Translations under genes and position numbers: made by a program | In this document: one piece after another, positions 53,419-62,427 of the stretch | Position numbering within the stretch: the stretch's first letter is position 1 | How the letters are laid out: each line of letters begins with the position of its first letter | The notes under the pieces: model-generated | What the model was told of the DNA's origin: nothing | What the model saw: the letters and a program-made list of their open reading frames with translations, nothing else | Databases searched by the model: none | Origin: Cohnella herbarum | Lineage (GTDB): Bacteria > Bacillota > Bacilli > Paenibacillales > Paenibacillaceae | Assembly (NCBI RefSeq): GCF_012849095.1 | Contig: NZ_CP051680.1 | Span: 434,001-498,000, forward strand | Reading direction: 5' to 3' | Length of the DNA: 64,000 bases

Positions 53419-55649
53419 AGAATAATTTAATCGCGCATTGGAGTTTTGACGAAGGCAAGGGCAATCTGATTCGTGAGCACTGCACTGGACGTGAGGACAA
53501 TATTCATTATGTATTCAACGAGGCGAAATATAAACCGTCTAGCGACCCGCTTTGGGTGAAGGGGGTCAAAGGCAATGCGCTTCTGTTCGACGGATATTCG
53601 ACCTGGGTTTCCGCACCATCCGATACGCGCTCATTCAAGTCGATGACGATTGAATGTTGGGTTGCGCCTCGTTCGTATGAGCACGGCGACGGGGGAAGAC
53701 TTTCCGCAATAATAAACCAACATGATCGGGAGACCAAGACGGGGTTTGTGCTGGGGATGTTTCGACATGGCTGGTGGTCTTTTCAAATCGGGACAGGAGA
53801 TGCGTGGTACGAGGTTTGGTCCGAGGCAGACCCGATTCCAAGAGATACATGGTCACATGTCGCCGCCGTATTTGATGGAGTGAAAGGCAACTTAGTTCTC
53901 TTGTTAAACGGAAAACAGGTGGCATTGCGAAGTATTCCATCGGAAATGGAAATCAAGCCTGCACCCGTCGAATTGCTCGTCGGAAAGAACAATAAGCCGA
54001 GTGTATTGCACGGTGTTTTTACAACCAATATGTTCAATGGTATCATCGACGAGCTTTGCTTGTACGATGCGGCCTTATCGGTGGAGGAGATCGAAGCCAG
54101 GGGTGTAAGAGTTCCCGAGAACCAGCCGGATACCGTTCAGCGCAGAAGCAGATACGACGGCGACAGACATAGACCTCAATACCACTTTATACCGCCGGAG
54201 CATTGGATGAACGAGCCTCATGGGCCGATGTACTTTAACGGACAATATCATATATTTTATCAGCATAACCCACAAGGCCCCTACTGGAATCAGATACATT
54301 GGGGACATGCAGTTAGCCCGGACATGCTTCGCTGGCGCGACGTGCCGTTTGCCTTGTCTCCGGAAAAAGGCGATATTGACCCTGATGGCATTTGGTCCGG
54401 CGGAACGGCAGTCGATGACGATGGCGTTCCGGTGATCTTCTATGCGGCAGGCAACAAACGAAGGAATCCAGATCAATCAGTAGCTATGGCGAGAAGTACG
54501 TTCGGGCAGGATGGGAACAACGATTTGGTAGATTGGATCAAGCACCCCGAGTATGTCGCAGTCTTACCGGAAGGGGTAGGCCTTCCTGGGAATTTTCGAG
54601 ACCCTTTTGTATGGAAGGAAGAGAAGACATGGTATATGATCGTGACGTCCGGCATACCGGGAAAAGGCGGAACGGCATTGTTGTATACGTCGGAGGACAT
54701 GATCGACTGGACCTATCGAAATCCGATCTATGTCGGCGATTCGCAAAAGTACCCGAAGACAGGCGATGCCTGGGAACTGCCGCTCCTGTTCCCATTTTAT
54801 AAGACCGAAAAAGGTGAACAGAAGCACATTTTTATCGTTAATCCGTGGTTCTTGCAAGCAAGCCCGCACTACTGCAAATATATTTTCTACTGGATTGGTA
54901 CTTGGGACCGGGATCGTCTGGTTTTTATTCCTGACGAAGAGGAGCCACAGGTGTTCGATGTGGGAGAGCACTGGATCGGGCCGAGTGGATTTGTGGATCC
55001 AAGCGGAAGAATCATTCTATTCAGCGTCATTTTCGCCATGAGCCCGAGGATCAGCAATGAACTCGGTTGGTCCTACAATGCCGGTCTCCCCGTAGAGGTC
55101 GGGATGCGTCCGGACGGTCGGCCAGGCGTCAAGCCCATCGTGGAGCTAGAAACCTTACGAGGCCGTAAATTGATTGAATTGTCAGATCTCCCTCTCGATA
55201 AGGCGAATGAACGGCTGAGAGAAATTGAAGGCGACATGCTTGAAATCGAGCTTGAGCTTGAACCGGGCGAGGCCGAACGATTTGGGATCAAGGTTCGCGT
55301 GTCACCTGACGAGATGGAAGAAACGTTGCTGTTCTATGACAGAGCGAATGCAAGCTTCATGGCGGATCGAAATAAGTCGAGTATGGAGCCGGATGTGGAG
55401 AAAGGCATTGAAGGCGGTCCGGTAGATTTGGAGGGCGGCAATCTTCAACTGCACATCTATCTGGATAAATCCATGATCGAGTCTTACATTAACGGAATTA
55501 AAAGTTTGACGACGCGTATATTCCCTTTCCGGCATGACGCGCAGGGTTTGAAGCTTCTAGGTGACGCGTCGACAGTAGTCAAGTCGCTTACGATATGGGA
55601 AATGAAGTCCGCATACGAAGATTGTCAGGAAGGAAAAATGGACATTTAA
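53415..55649 (+). CDS. LamG-GH32 fructosidase-like glycoside hydrolase
   Basis: 744 aa, TTG start (GGGGGAT before it) overlapping the GH172 stop by 4 bp. An N-terminal LamG lectin domain (~1-220: LIAHWSFDEGKGN, LLFDGYSTWVS) is followed by the GH32 propeller (~250-575). The nucleophile motif reads HWMNEPHGP with E267 in place of the usual Asp. FRDPFVW (D396) and WELPLLF (E454) supply the other two acidic residues. A GH32 C-terminal beta-sandwich follows. With no signal peptide, it would hydrolyse imported fructosides. The Glu substitution leaves its exact chemistry uncertain. Confidence 0.88.
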   Translation: MKNNLIAHWSFDEGKGNLIREHCTGREDNIHYVFNEAKYKPSSDPLWVKGVKGNALLFDGYSTWVSAPSDTRSFKSMTIECWVAPRSYEHGDGGRLSAIINQHDRETKTGFVLGMFRHGWWSFQIGTGDAWYEVWSEADPIPRDTWSHVAAVFDGVKGNLVLLLNGKQVALRSIPSEMEIKPAPVELLVGKNNKPSVLHGVFTTNMFNGIIDELCLYDAALSVEEIEARGVRVPENQPDTVQRRSRYDGDRHRPQYHFIPPEHWMNEPHGPMYFNGQYHIFYQHNPQGPYWNQIHWGHAVSPDMLRWRDVPFALSPEKGDIDPDGIWSGGTAVDDDGVPVIFYAAGNKRRNPDQSVAMARSTFGQDGNNDLVDWIKHPEYVAVLPEGVGLPGNFRDPFVWKEEKTWYMIVTSGIPGKGGTALLYTSEDMIDWTYRNPIYVGDSQKYPKTGDAWELPLLFPFYKTEKGEQKHIFIVNPWFLQASPHYCKYIFYWIGTWDRDRLVFIPDEEEPQVFDVGEHWIGPSGFVDPSGRIILFSVIFAMSPRISNELGWSYNAGLPVEVGMRPDGRPGVKPIVELETLRGRKLIELSDLPLDKANERLREIEGDMLEIELELEPGEAERFGIKVRVSPDEMEETLLFYDRANASFMADRNKSSMEPDVEKGIEGGPVDLEGGNLQLHIYLDKSMIESYINGIKSLTTRIFPFRHDAQGLKLLGDASTVVKSLTIWEMKSAYEDCQEGKMDI

Positions 55650-55657
55650 CGGAACCT

Positions 55658-55698
55658 GCAAACCCTATGGCAACTAACATAGGGTTTGCGGTAGTTGC
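55658..55698 (+). ncRNA. Possible H-type pseudoknot or alternative hairpins between GH32 genes
   Basis: GCAAACCCTATG (55658-55669) pairs perfectly with 55678-55689. Its 8-nt loop contains GCAACTA (55670-55676), which is complementary to TAGTTGC (55692-55698) just after the stem. No T-run follows. It may be a terminator-like or mRNA-stability element. Confidence 0.5.
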
Positions 55699-55786
55699 CG
55701 GAATTATGAAGAGTAATCATCATTCAAGAGTAGTAATAACTATTATCGGGAAATGCGGTTCTCAATCTTAACGGGAGGCTACAGTT

Positions 55787-57214
55787 ATGAAGGAATTTTT
55801 TTATCGTCCTGAGAATGCTTGGGTCGGAGACGTGATCCCCTATTATGAAGATCAAGAGTTTAAGCTATTTTATCTTCACGGTTGGAGAGAGAATTACAGA
55901 GAAGGTTTGGATAATGGTTGGCATTTGATAACAACGAACGACTTCTGTAATTATAGGGAATATGGGGCTATTAATGTACTTGGAGGAACGGGGCACGTTA
56001 TAAAAGTCGGGCTTATCTATCATTTGTTCTATTGTATTTTTCCCGAAGGAAAGCAGTTAGTCTGCCATGCAATCGGAACGGATCTCATGAACTGGACGCC
56101 GATTCCAGAGGATACTTTCTCCGCGGATAATGAGATTTACGAAATGTCTGACTGGAGGGATCCCTTCGTATTTTGGAACGAAGAGGATGGGCAATATTGG
56201 ATGCTTCTTGCCGCAATGGCTAAGGGACCTTCAAATCGCAAAGGGTGCGTAGCATTGCTGACGTCACCGGACTTGAGGAAGTGGTCTTATCGTGAGCCCC
56301 TCTATGCTCCGAATATTCATGTAGGGGCCCATGAATGCCCGGAAATGTTTCGGATGGGAGAATGGTGGTATCTAGTATACTCTAACTACACAGACCGTTT
56401 CGCCACCTTCTACCGCATGAGCCGCTCGGCGAATGGTCCATGGATCACGCCAAAGTTCGATACATTCGATGGTCGGGCATATTATGCGGCAAAGTCGGCT
56501 TCGGACGGGCAAAAGCGCTATTTGTTCGGCTGGAACCCGACGAAGAATGACGACTTATTCGGGTGGAATCCTCCTAAGTACGTCGGTAAAGATTATGATA
56601 CATGGGATTGGGGCGGAAATTTGGTTGTCCATGAGATCATCCAGCGTCCGGACGGTACACTTGCGGTCAAGGTTCCGGATTCGGTGAATAAGGCATTTGC
56701 AGTCGAGCAGCCGCTTCATCTGGAATGGATCACCGGAACGTGGACGTCTTCGTCTCTAGAGTACGCGTGCGAATCTCCATATGCATTTGCAGCCAGTTTG
56801 TCGCAAGAAGATTTGCCGGATCGATGCAAAGTATCGATGGAAATACGGTTCTCGGAACATACGCAGGGGACAGGCATCATGTTGCGTGCGGGGAGGGGAC
56901 TGGATTTTGCATACTATATCGCGCTTGAGCCACAGCGAAATAGAGTTACATTTCGAGGACCAATCATGCAGAGCGAGGATGGGGGCAAGACTTTCCCTTA
57001 CGAGGTTGAATTAGAACGTCCGATCGAACTATTGCCCGACCAAGACTATAAACTTCAAATCTTTATCGATGGCTCAATCTGCGAGATCTATGTCAATGGG
57101 GAAGTTGCAATGAGCGCAAGAATGTACGATATCGAACGAGGCAAGCTTGGTTTGTTCGTTAGTCAGGGAAATGCTCAATTCAAACAGGTGAAGGTTGAGA
57201 CGATCAGAGGTTGA
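55787..57214 (+). CDS. GH32 family glycoside hydrolase (short form)
   Basis: 475 aa, ATG after GGGAGG. The N-terminal propeller starts at once: FYRPENAWVGDVIPYYED (D15 in the nucleophile position), DWRDPFVFW (D125), and AHECPEMF with E183 as acid/base. The C-terminal sandwich (~320-475) contains IFIDGSICEIYVNG, typical of GH32C. All three acidic residues are canonical here, unlike the LamG-GH32 paralogues. No signal peptide, so a cytoplasmic fructosidase is likely. The exact fructan linkage cannot be read. Confidence 0.88.
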   Translation: MKEFFYRPENAWVGDVIPYYEDQEFKLFYLHGWRENYREGLDNGWHLITTNDFCNYREYGAINVLGGTGHVIKVGLIYHLFYCIFPEGKQLVCHAIGTDLMNWTPIPEDTFSADNEIYEMSDWRDPFVFWNEEDGQYWMLLAAMAKGPSNRKGCVALLTSPDLRKWSYREPLYAPNIHVGAHECPEMFRMGEWWYLVYSNYTDRFATFYRMSRSANGPWITPKFDTFDGRAYYAAKSASDGQKRYLFGWNPTKNDDLFGWNPPKYVGKDYDTWDWGGNLVVHEIIQRPDGTLAVKVPDSVNKAFAVEQPLHLEWITGTWTSSSLEYACESPYAFAASLSQEDLPDRCKVSMEIRFSEHTQGTGIMLRAGRGLDFAYYIALEPQRNRVTFRGPIMQSEDGGKTFPYEVELERPIELLPDQDYKLQIFIDGSICEIYVNGEVAMSARMYDIERGKLGLFVSQGNAQFKQVKVETIRG

Positions 57215-57280
57215 TTCTCAATATAGGTCAGGAATCAAAAGGAAAATAAGAGGTATTATAAAATCATCATCAGATAAATA

Positions 57281-57300
57281 AAACGTTTACGTAAACGCTT
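57281..57300. promoter_or_regulatory. LacI operator, copy 1 (orphan position)
   Basis: A 20-bp site with the perfect 14-bp palindrome CGTTTACGTAAACG (57284-57297). It precedes the short remnant frame at 57367 rather than an intact gene. Confidence 0.8.
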
Positions 57301-57366
57301 AACTAGATCAATATTGAACAAATGGGATGCCGAATCTAGCAGAACAAAGAGAGGTGACAGGAGATT

Positions 57367-57534
57367 TTGCGACTCAAGGAAAGCGGATTAAAAACAGAGC
57401 CTGCTTTTGCCCAAGTGTTTGAATTAGTTGGTGAATTATGTGTGGATCCTCTAGACGAAAAGACGCTCAAAACCGAAATCTTGGTAAACTCTAGTAGTCT
57501 AGTAAACCGTCGAATCCTGGTGAAAATCGAGTAA
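57367..57534 (+). pseudogene. Possible C-terminal remnant of a LacI-type regulator
   Basis: A 55-codon frame from TTG 57367 to TAA 57534. VFELVGELCVDPLDEKT and TEILVNSSSLVNRRI recall the end of LacI proteins, where a helix is followed by a strand and a final Leu-x-x-Arg. AGGAG lies only 3 nt before the TTG, too near for good initiation. A LacI operator sits 67 nt upstream and an intact lacI begins 87 nt downstream, so partial duplication or deletion is plausible. It could instead be a chance frame. Confidence 0.35.
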
Positions 57535-57540
57535 AAGTTG

Positions 57541-57570
57541 TTGACAGCATCTCTTGAAAGCGTTTATACT
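57541..57570 (+). promoter_or_regulatory. Promoter of the fructan-locus lacI
   Basis: TTGACA (57541-57546), an 18-nt spacer, TATACT (57565-57570), followed closely by an operator at 57581-57600. Confidence 0.75.
57555..57568 (+). promoter_or_regulatory. cre-like site (CcpA) in the lacI promoter
   Basis: TGAAAGCGTTTATA differs from the cre consensus at one fixed position and lies between the -35 and -10 boxes, where CcpA would block polymerase. Confidence 0.6.
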
Positions 57571-57580
57571 GAGTTCATAA

Positions 57581-57600
57581 AAACGATTACGTAAACGTTT
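57581..57600. promoter_or_regulatory. LacI operator, copy 2
   Basis: AAACGATTAC followed by GTAAACGTTT: the palindrome of copies 1 and 3 with one change in the left arm. It lies just after the -10 box of lacI, consistent with autorepression. Confidence 0.8.
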
Positions 57601-57621
57601 TTCTGAGAGGTGAGGGAACGA

Positions 57622-58629
57622 ATGAATGCCGGCATCAAAGAGGTGGCGGAAGCCGCTGGAGTATCCATCGCAACCGTTTCCCACGTGGTGAACAGTACAA
57701 GATTCGTATCCGAAAAGACGAAATCGAAAGTGTTCCGCGCCATGGAACAGCTTGACTTCCGTCCCAACGCAGTTGCCCAAAGCTTGAGAAGTCAGAAGTC
57801 CAACACGATCGGCCTGATCGTTCCAATGCTTCCTTCTGATACTTCGAATTTCTTCTTCATGACGATTGTGCAAGGCATTCAGAAGACACTGAAACAGCAT
57901 GGATATCAATTGCTGCTTAGCAACAACGCTACGGAAGAACTCGAAGAGGAGAAAGAGCAGATCAAGCTGTTCAATTCCAAATTGATCGACGGGTTGATTA
58001 TCGCGTCCATTGCCGATGATGCGAGTTATTTGAACGACACGGTCCGCTCCCATTACCCGGTTGTGTTTATTGACCGAAAGTCTGAAGGCTATCCTGGCGA
58101 TTACGTCTTGGCTGATGGCTTCGGAGGTTCGTTGAAAGCGGTTCAATCAATATTGGATAAAGGGCATGAAAAAATAGGCTTCATTACGGGCACACTAGGA
58201 ATATCCACGAGCAACGAACGATTGGAAGGATACAAGAAAGCATTAGCCGATCGCGGCATAGCGTTCGATCCGTCGCTTATGAGGGAAGCGAATGCAAGTT
58301 TTGAAAACGGATACGAATGCGCAAAAGAGCTTATTGCCTCATCTGACATTACCGCTTTATTTGTGGCCAACAACGTGTTGACCATGGGGGTTGTGGCATA
58401 CCTTCAGGAGCAAAAAATAAAAATGCCGGAGGAACTAGCCGTCATCGGATTCGACGACTACGATTGGACGAAAATTACGACTCCTCCGCTATCGGTAATT
58501 CGACAGCCTTCGTTTGAAATCGGCGTAAAGGCGGCCGAAGCGATGATTCAACGAATTGAGAATTCGGATAAGCATGAAGGGATCGAGTACCGCCTTCCAA
58601 CGACACTGATTATGCGAGGCTCGTGCTAG
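57622..58629 (+). CDS. LacI family transcriptional regulator (fructan locus)
   Basis: 335 aa. ATG 57622 follows GAGAGGTGAGGG at good spacing; GTG 57610 lies in that site. The helix-turn-helix is IKEVAEAAGVSIATVSHVVN, followed by the hinge VAQSLRSQKSNTIGLIVP. The effector domain contains FIDRKSEGYPGDYV, VANNVLTMGVVAYL and IGFDDYDWTKITTPPLSVI (blocks). It would bind the CGTTTACGTAAACG sites before its own gene and before the importer genes, and be released by a fructoside. The stop codon lies in a stem-loop. Confidence 0.93.
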   Translation: MNAGIKEVAEAAGVSIATVSHVVNSTRFVSEKTKSKVFRAMEQLDFRPNAVAQSLRSQKSNTIGLIVPMLPSDTSNFFFMTIVQGIQKTLKQHGYQLLLSNNATEELEEEKEQIKLFNSKLIDGLIIASIADDASYLNDTVRSHYPVVFIDRKSEGYPGDYVLADGFGGSLKAVQSILDKGHEKIGFITGTLGISTSNERLEGYKKALADRGIAFDPSLMREANASFENGYECAKELIASSDITALFVANNVLTMGVVAYLQEQKIKMPEELAVIGFDDYDWTKITTPPLSVIRQPSFEIGVKAAEAMIQRIENSDKHEGIEYRLPTTLIMRGSC

Positions 58630-58664
58630 CCTAAATTTTTTCTATTTATGGCTAGCATTATTTT
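58624..58664 (+). terminator. Stem-loop overlapping the lacI stop codon
   Basis: TGCTAGCC (58624-58631, containing the TAG stop) pairs with GGCTAGCA (58650-58657); TTATTTTC follows. Probably a weak terminator. Confidence 0.6.
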
Positions 58665-58673
58665 CGGAAATAT

Positions 58674-58701
58674 ATAAAAACGTTTACGTAAACGTTTTTA
58701 T
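58674..58701. promoter_or_regulatory. LacI operator, copy 3 (28-bp perfect palindrome)
   Basis: The core AACGTTTACGTAAACGTT is flanked by A and T runs to make a 28-bp perfect palindrome centred at 58687/58688. It lies 23 nt before the start of the LplB-type permease gene, so it should control the importer genes. Confidence 0.88.
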
Positions 58702-58723
58702 TACAAAAACGGGGGAATTCGCA

Positions 58724-59629
58724 GTGCAAAATCGTCTAAAACGAATTCGAGTCAATTGGGAGCTTTATTTGTTAATGTTGCTTCCGGTCACCTACTTCAT
58801 CATTTTCCGGTATATGCCCATGTATGGAGTTCAAATCGCATTTAAAGATTTTTCCGCAGCCAAAGGGGTTTGGGACAGCCCATGGATCGGTTTCGATCAT
58901 TTTGTCCGTTTTTTCGAATCTTATAACTTCGATCAGGTGGTTCTAAACACCGTTTACTTAAGCTTGTTGCTTCTTGTCATCGCGTTTCCGATTCCGATCC
59001 TTATCGCGCTCATGCTGCATCAGGTAACGCACCAGAAGCTCAAGAAGTTTATGCAGACTTCCATCTACGCTCCATATTTTATCTCGACCGTCGTTCTGGT
59101 CGGCATGGTATTCGTGTTCCTGTCCCCGAACAGCGGTATCGTAAACCATATTATTATGGCCTTCGGCGGCAAGCCGGTTATGTTTATGGCGGATTCGGCT
59201 TGGTTCAGGCCGATTTATGTCTTTACCGAAGTGTGGCAGACGACTGGGTTTTCTTCCATCATCTACTTGGCTGCTTTGGCCGGCATCGATCCTTCTTTGC
59301 ACGAAGCGGCAGTCGTGGATGGTGCCAATAAATGGAAGAGGATCCGGCACATCGATATTCCCGGCATTATGCCAACCATCGTGGTGCTATTCGTTCTAGC
59401 CGTCGGCAATCTGATGAACATCGGCTTCGAGAAAGCGTTTCTCATGCAAACCAACATTAATGTGGACACGTCCGAAATCATTCCGACTTACGTGTACAAA
59501 ATCGGGATTCAGCGTGCGCAATATAGCTTCTCTGCGGCGATCGGTTTGTTTAATGCCGTTATTAATTTGATCCTGTTGTTCATCGTCAACCGGGCAGTCA
59601 AAAAAATGAGTGGAAACGGCTTGTTTTAG
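58724..59629 (+). CDS. ABC transporter permease, LplB type
   Basis: 301 aa, GTG start after GGGGGAATT. The N-terminus WELYLLMLLPVTYFIIFRYM and PMYGVQIAFKDFSAAKG is typical of the LplB/polysaccharide group. Six membrane segments are predicted, with the EAA loop HEAAVVDGANKWKRIRHIDIP. It partners with the LplC-type permease 18 nt downstream. The ATPase is encoded elsewhere. Confidence 0.94.
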   Translation: MQNRLKRIRVNWELYLLMLLPVTYFIIFRYMPMYGVQIAFKDFSAAKGVWDSPWIGFDHFVRFFESYNFDQVVLNTVYLSLLLLVIAFPIPILIALMLHQVTHQKLKKFMQTSIYAPYFISTVVLVGMVFVFLSPNSGIVNHIIMAFGGKPVMFMADSAWFRPIYVFTEVWQTTGFSSIIYLAALAGIDPSLHEAAVVDGANKWKRIRHIDIPGIMPTIVVLFVLAVGNLMNIGFEKAFLMQTNINVDTSEIIPTYVYKIGIQRAQYSFSAAIGLFNAVINLILLFIVNRAVKKMSGNGLF

Positions 59630-59647
59630 GAAGGGAGAGAATCGAAC

Positions 59648-60538
59648 TTGCTTACAATGAAAAGAAAAACGGCCAGTGACGTGCTTTTCGATATTACAAA
59701 CTATACGCTTCTCATCGGATTTACGCTCATGATTTTGTATCCGCTTTATTTTATTCTGATCGCTTCCTTCAGTGATCCGAATCAGGTCAGCACCGGCCGA
59801 GTTTGGTTGTTCCCGCAGGGAATCACCTTCGAAGGTTACGAGCGGATTTTTGGTAACAAAGAAATTTGGATCGGTTACCGGAATTCGATCGTGTATGCCG
59901 CCTTGTCGGCATTCATCGGCACCGCGCTTGCCATCATGGCAGCCTACCCGTTGTCGCGGAAAGATTTCTACGGCCGACACGTGTTCATGCTCTTCTTCGC
60001 AATCACCTTGTTTTTCAACGGAGGCTTGATCCCGACCTATCTTCAGGTTCGGAAGATGCACATGGTGGATACGATTTGGCCGGTCATTCTCCTAACGTGT
60101 GTCGACGCCTTCGTCATCATTATCGCGAGGACCTTCTTCCAGGGGCTTCCGGAGGAAATTCGCGAATCGGCGAACATGGATGGTTGTACCAATCTGCGAT
60201 ATATCTGGAGTTTCGTGCTGCCGTTATCAAAACCGATTATCGCCGTACTCGTGCTGTTTGCGATTGTAAGACAATGGAACGGATTTTTCGATGCGCTGAT
60301 TTACCTTAAAGACCAAAGCAAATTTCCGTTGCAGTTAATCTTGCGCAACATTCTCATAGAGAACCAGCCTAGCGGGAATTTGGTTGCCGACCTTCAGGAG
60401 GCTGTCGAGCAGCAGCGGATCGTAGGTTTAATCAAATATGGCCTCATTATCGTCGCGGCGCTTCCGCTCTTGATCCTGTATCCGTTCCTGCAACGCTATT
60501 TCGTTCAAGGGGTGTTCATTGGTTCGGTCAAGGGCTGA
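59648..60538 (+). CDS. ABC transporter permease, LplC type
   Basis: 296 aa. TTG 59648 has the best spacing from AAGGGAGAG; ATG 59657 is an alternative that loses three residues. Features are SDVLFDITNYTLLIGFTLMILYPLYFI (two blocks), SFSDPNQVSTG, FNGGLIPTYL and the EAA region PEEIRESANMDGCTNLRYIW. It completes the permease pair. The lipoprotein gene follows after 117 nt without a clear promoter. Confidence 0.94.
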   Translation: MLTMKRKTASDVLFDITNYTLLIGFTLMILYPLYFILIASFSDPNQVSTGRVWLFPQGITFEGYERIFGNKEIWIGYRNSIVYAALSAFIGTALAIMAAYPLSRKDFYGRHVFMLFFAITLFFNGGLIPTYLQVRKMHMVDTIWPVILLTCVDAFVIIIARTFFQGLPEEIRESANMDGCTNLRYIWSFVLPLSKPIIAVLVLFAIVRQWNGFFDALIYLKDQSKFPLQLILRNILIENQPSGNLVADLQEAVEQQRIVGLIKYGLIIVAALPLLILYPFLQRYFVQGVFIGSVKG

Positions 60539-60655
60539 GGAGTAAACGAATCTGTTGACTATGGTAGGAGGTGATTCTTTCCTCGGTGGAGACCGCGGAT
60601 CAGTCGCAGGACCGTTTTTGTGATTAAAGATAATCAAAGGGAGGGTTTTGTACAA

Positions 60656-62320
60656 ATGAAAAGAAAATCTTCACTCGGATTGGCAGGCATCTTGGGTTTG
60701 ACCTTGGTACTCTCCGCATGCAGCGGCAGCAACGACAACAACAACTCATCACCTTCGACAAGCGCAAGTAGCGCACCGTCGGCAAGTGCACAGGCATCCG
60801 AAACAGCCGTAGGTCAATTCCCGCTTAAAGAGCAAATTACATTGAAGGGGGTAGCAAAAAGACCTCCTCTCGCGCCTAGCGATTTCAACGAGCAACCGCT
60901 AATCAAAGAGCTCGAGAAAAACACGAATGTTCACATCGAGTGGGACACTACCGTAGACACTGACTTTATCGCGAAGCGCAACCTGCTGCTCGCTTCCGGC
61001 AGTCTGCCGGACTTCTTCTTCCCGTCACAGTTCAACGATATCGAGTTGCTGAAATACGGTAAAGAAGGAACGATCGTTCCGCTGAACGATCTGATCGACA
61101 AGCATATGCCTAACCTGAAAGCGATCCTTGATCGCCGTTCTGATATCAAAGCTTATATAACAGCGCCGGATGGTAATATCTATGCGTTGCCTGTCGGCGA
61201 AGAAATTGGTTCCGGCCAGCAAGTCATCGGTTCTCAGCCTAACTTCCTGTACATTAACCAGGAATGGCTCGACAATCTCGGCCTGCAAATGCCAACGACG
61301 ATCGACGAGTTCACGAATGTCCTGAAAGAGTTTAAAACGAAAGACCCGAACAAAAACGGCAAAGCCGACGAAATTCCGTTGACCTACATCGACAACTTCT
61401 GGACCGGCGACATCGGCTATCTATTCGGCGCCTTCGGCGTGCCGGACAAAACGTACCGTCCGAACAACTTCACTTTTCTGGATCACCTAAACGTAGACAA
61501 CGGGAAAGTTACCGTTTCCGCTCAACAGGAAGGCTTCAAGCAAGCTGCGGCTTACCTGCATAACTGGTTCAAAGATGGTCTGGTTGATCTGGACGCGTTT
61601 ACGCACGACTACGATACGTACTTCGCTCGAGGCAAAACGCCGGATGAAACGATTGGCGCGATGATCTGGTGGGACAAAAACGACGTAGCAGGCCCCGAAA
61701 GAGGCAAACACTGGGTTCACGTTCCTCCGTTCAAAGATATGGTCGTGGAATTCTCAAACGGCGGAGACGGTCTTGATCGCAATGGTCCGGCTATTACGAG
61801 AGACAACAAGAATCCGGAAATCACTGCGGCGTGGCTGGATCAATTCTACGCGCCTGAGATGGCGGCCCAAGCGCGCTTCGGTCCGATCGGCGTATGGTTC
61901 GAAAAAGATGCCAGCGGCAAGCTGGTTCAAAAGCAAATTGAAAACCCGGGCGAGTTCAGACAATCCTCGGCGGTTTCCAACGGTATTGGTCTTCTCCTCA
62001 CTGACATGACGGACAAAGTCGGTTATATTGAGCCGCGTGCGCAAGAGAGGATCGACGATATCAGTAAATACTACTTACCACAAATGCAAAAAGAAAAATT
62101 CCCGAACATCTTCTTCACTGAGGAAGAATTGGAAGTCATCGAACGTCTGAAGCCGGACATTTCCGACTACATCAACAAGATGCGCGCTAAATGGCTGCTT
62201 GGCGGCGGCGTGGAAAATGATTGGGACAAATTCCAAAAGACCCTGGATAAGATGGGCGTTCAAGAATTGCTGAAGGTGCACCAAGCCGGATACGACCGTT
62301 ATATTGCAGCACAGAAATAA
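60656..62320 (+). CDS. ABC transporter substrate-binding lipoprotein, LplA type
   Basis: 554 aa. ATG 60656 follows GGGAGGG by 9 nt. The signal peptide ends at the lipobox LSAC. A Ser/Ala/Asn linker follows, then the long LplA-type binding fold (VHIEWDTTVDTDFIAKRNLLLASG in parts, LYINQEWLDNLGLQMPTTIDEF in parts). Such proteins bind larger oligosaccharides. In this setting the ligand is probably a fructo-oligosaccharide or difructose anhydride, by inference from the enzymes on both sides. Confidence 0.94.
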   Translation: MKRKSSLGLAGILGLTLVLSACSGSNDNNNSSPSTSASSAPSASAQASETAVGQFPLKEQITLKGVAKRPPLAPSDFNEQPLIKELEKNTNVHIEWDTTVDTDFIAKRNLLLASGSLPDFFFPSQFNDIELLKYGKEGTIVPLNDLIDKHMPNLKAILDRRSDIKAYITAPDGNIYALPVGEEIGSGQQVIGSQPNFLYINQEWLDNLGLQMPTTIDEFTNVLKEFKTKDPNKNGKADEIPLTYIDNFWTGDIGYLFGAFGVPDKTYRPNNFTFLDHLNVDNGKVTVSAQQEGFKQAAAYLHNWFKDGLVDLDAFTHDYDTYFARGKTPDETIGAMIWWDKNDVAGPERGKHWVHVPPFKDMVVEFSNGGDGLDRNGPAITRDNKNPEITAAWLDQFYAPEMAAQARFGPIGVWFEKDASGKLVQKQIENPGEFRQSSAVSNGIGLLLTDMTDKVGYIEPRAQERIDDISKYYLPQMQKEKFPNIFFTEEELEVIERLKPDISDYINKMRAKWLLGGGVENDWDKFQKTLDKMGVQELLKVHQAGYDRYIAAQK

Positions 62321-62352
62321 ATCTATCTGTCCAATTGAGTCTATAGTAGCTG

Positions 62353-62379
62353 GCCGGAACTGACATTGTCTGTTCCGGC
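62353..62379 (+). terminator. Stem-loop after the binding-protein gene
   Basis: GCCGGAAC (62353-62360) pairs with GTTCCGGC (62372-62379), with an inner GACA/TGTC. There is no strong T-run, so it is probably a partial terminator or 3' stabiliser before the next GH32 gene. Confidence 0.65.
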
Positions 62380-62427
62380 TAGTCTCCTATTGTTCCTGTA
62401 AAGGCAGAGTACAGGAGGAAACAAGTT

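Noticed and set aside
60541..60655. 20-codon open frame (ATG 60563 region) before the LplA-type gene
   Set aside because: It is very short, has no resemblance to known leader peptides, and its upstream ribosome site is not convincing.
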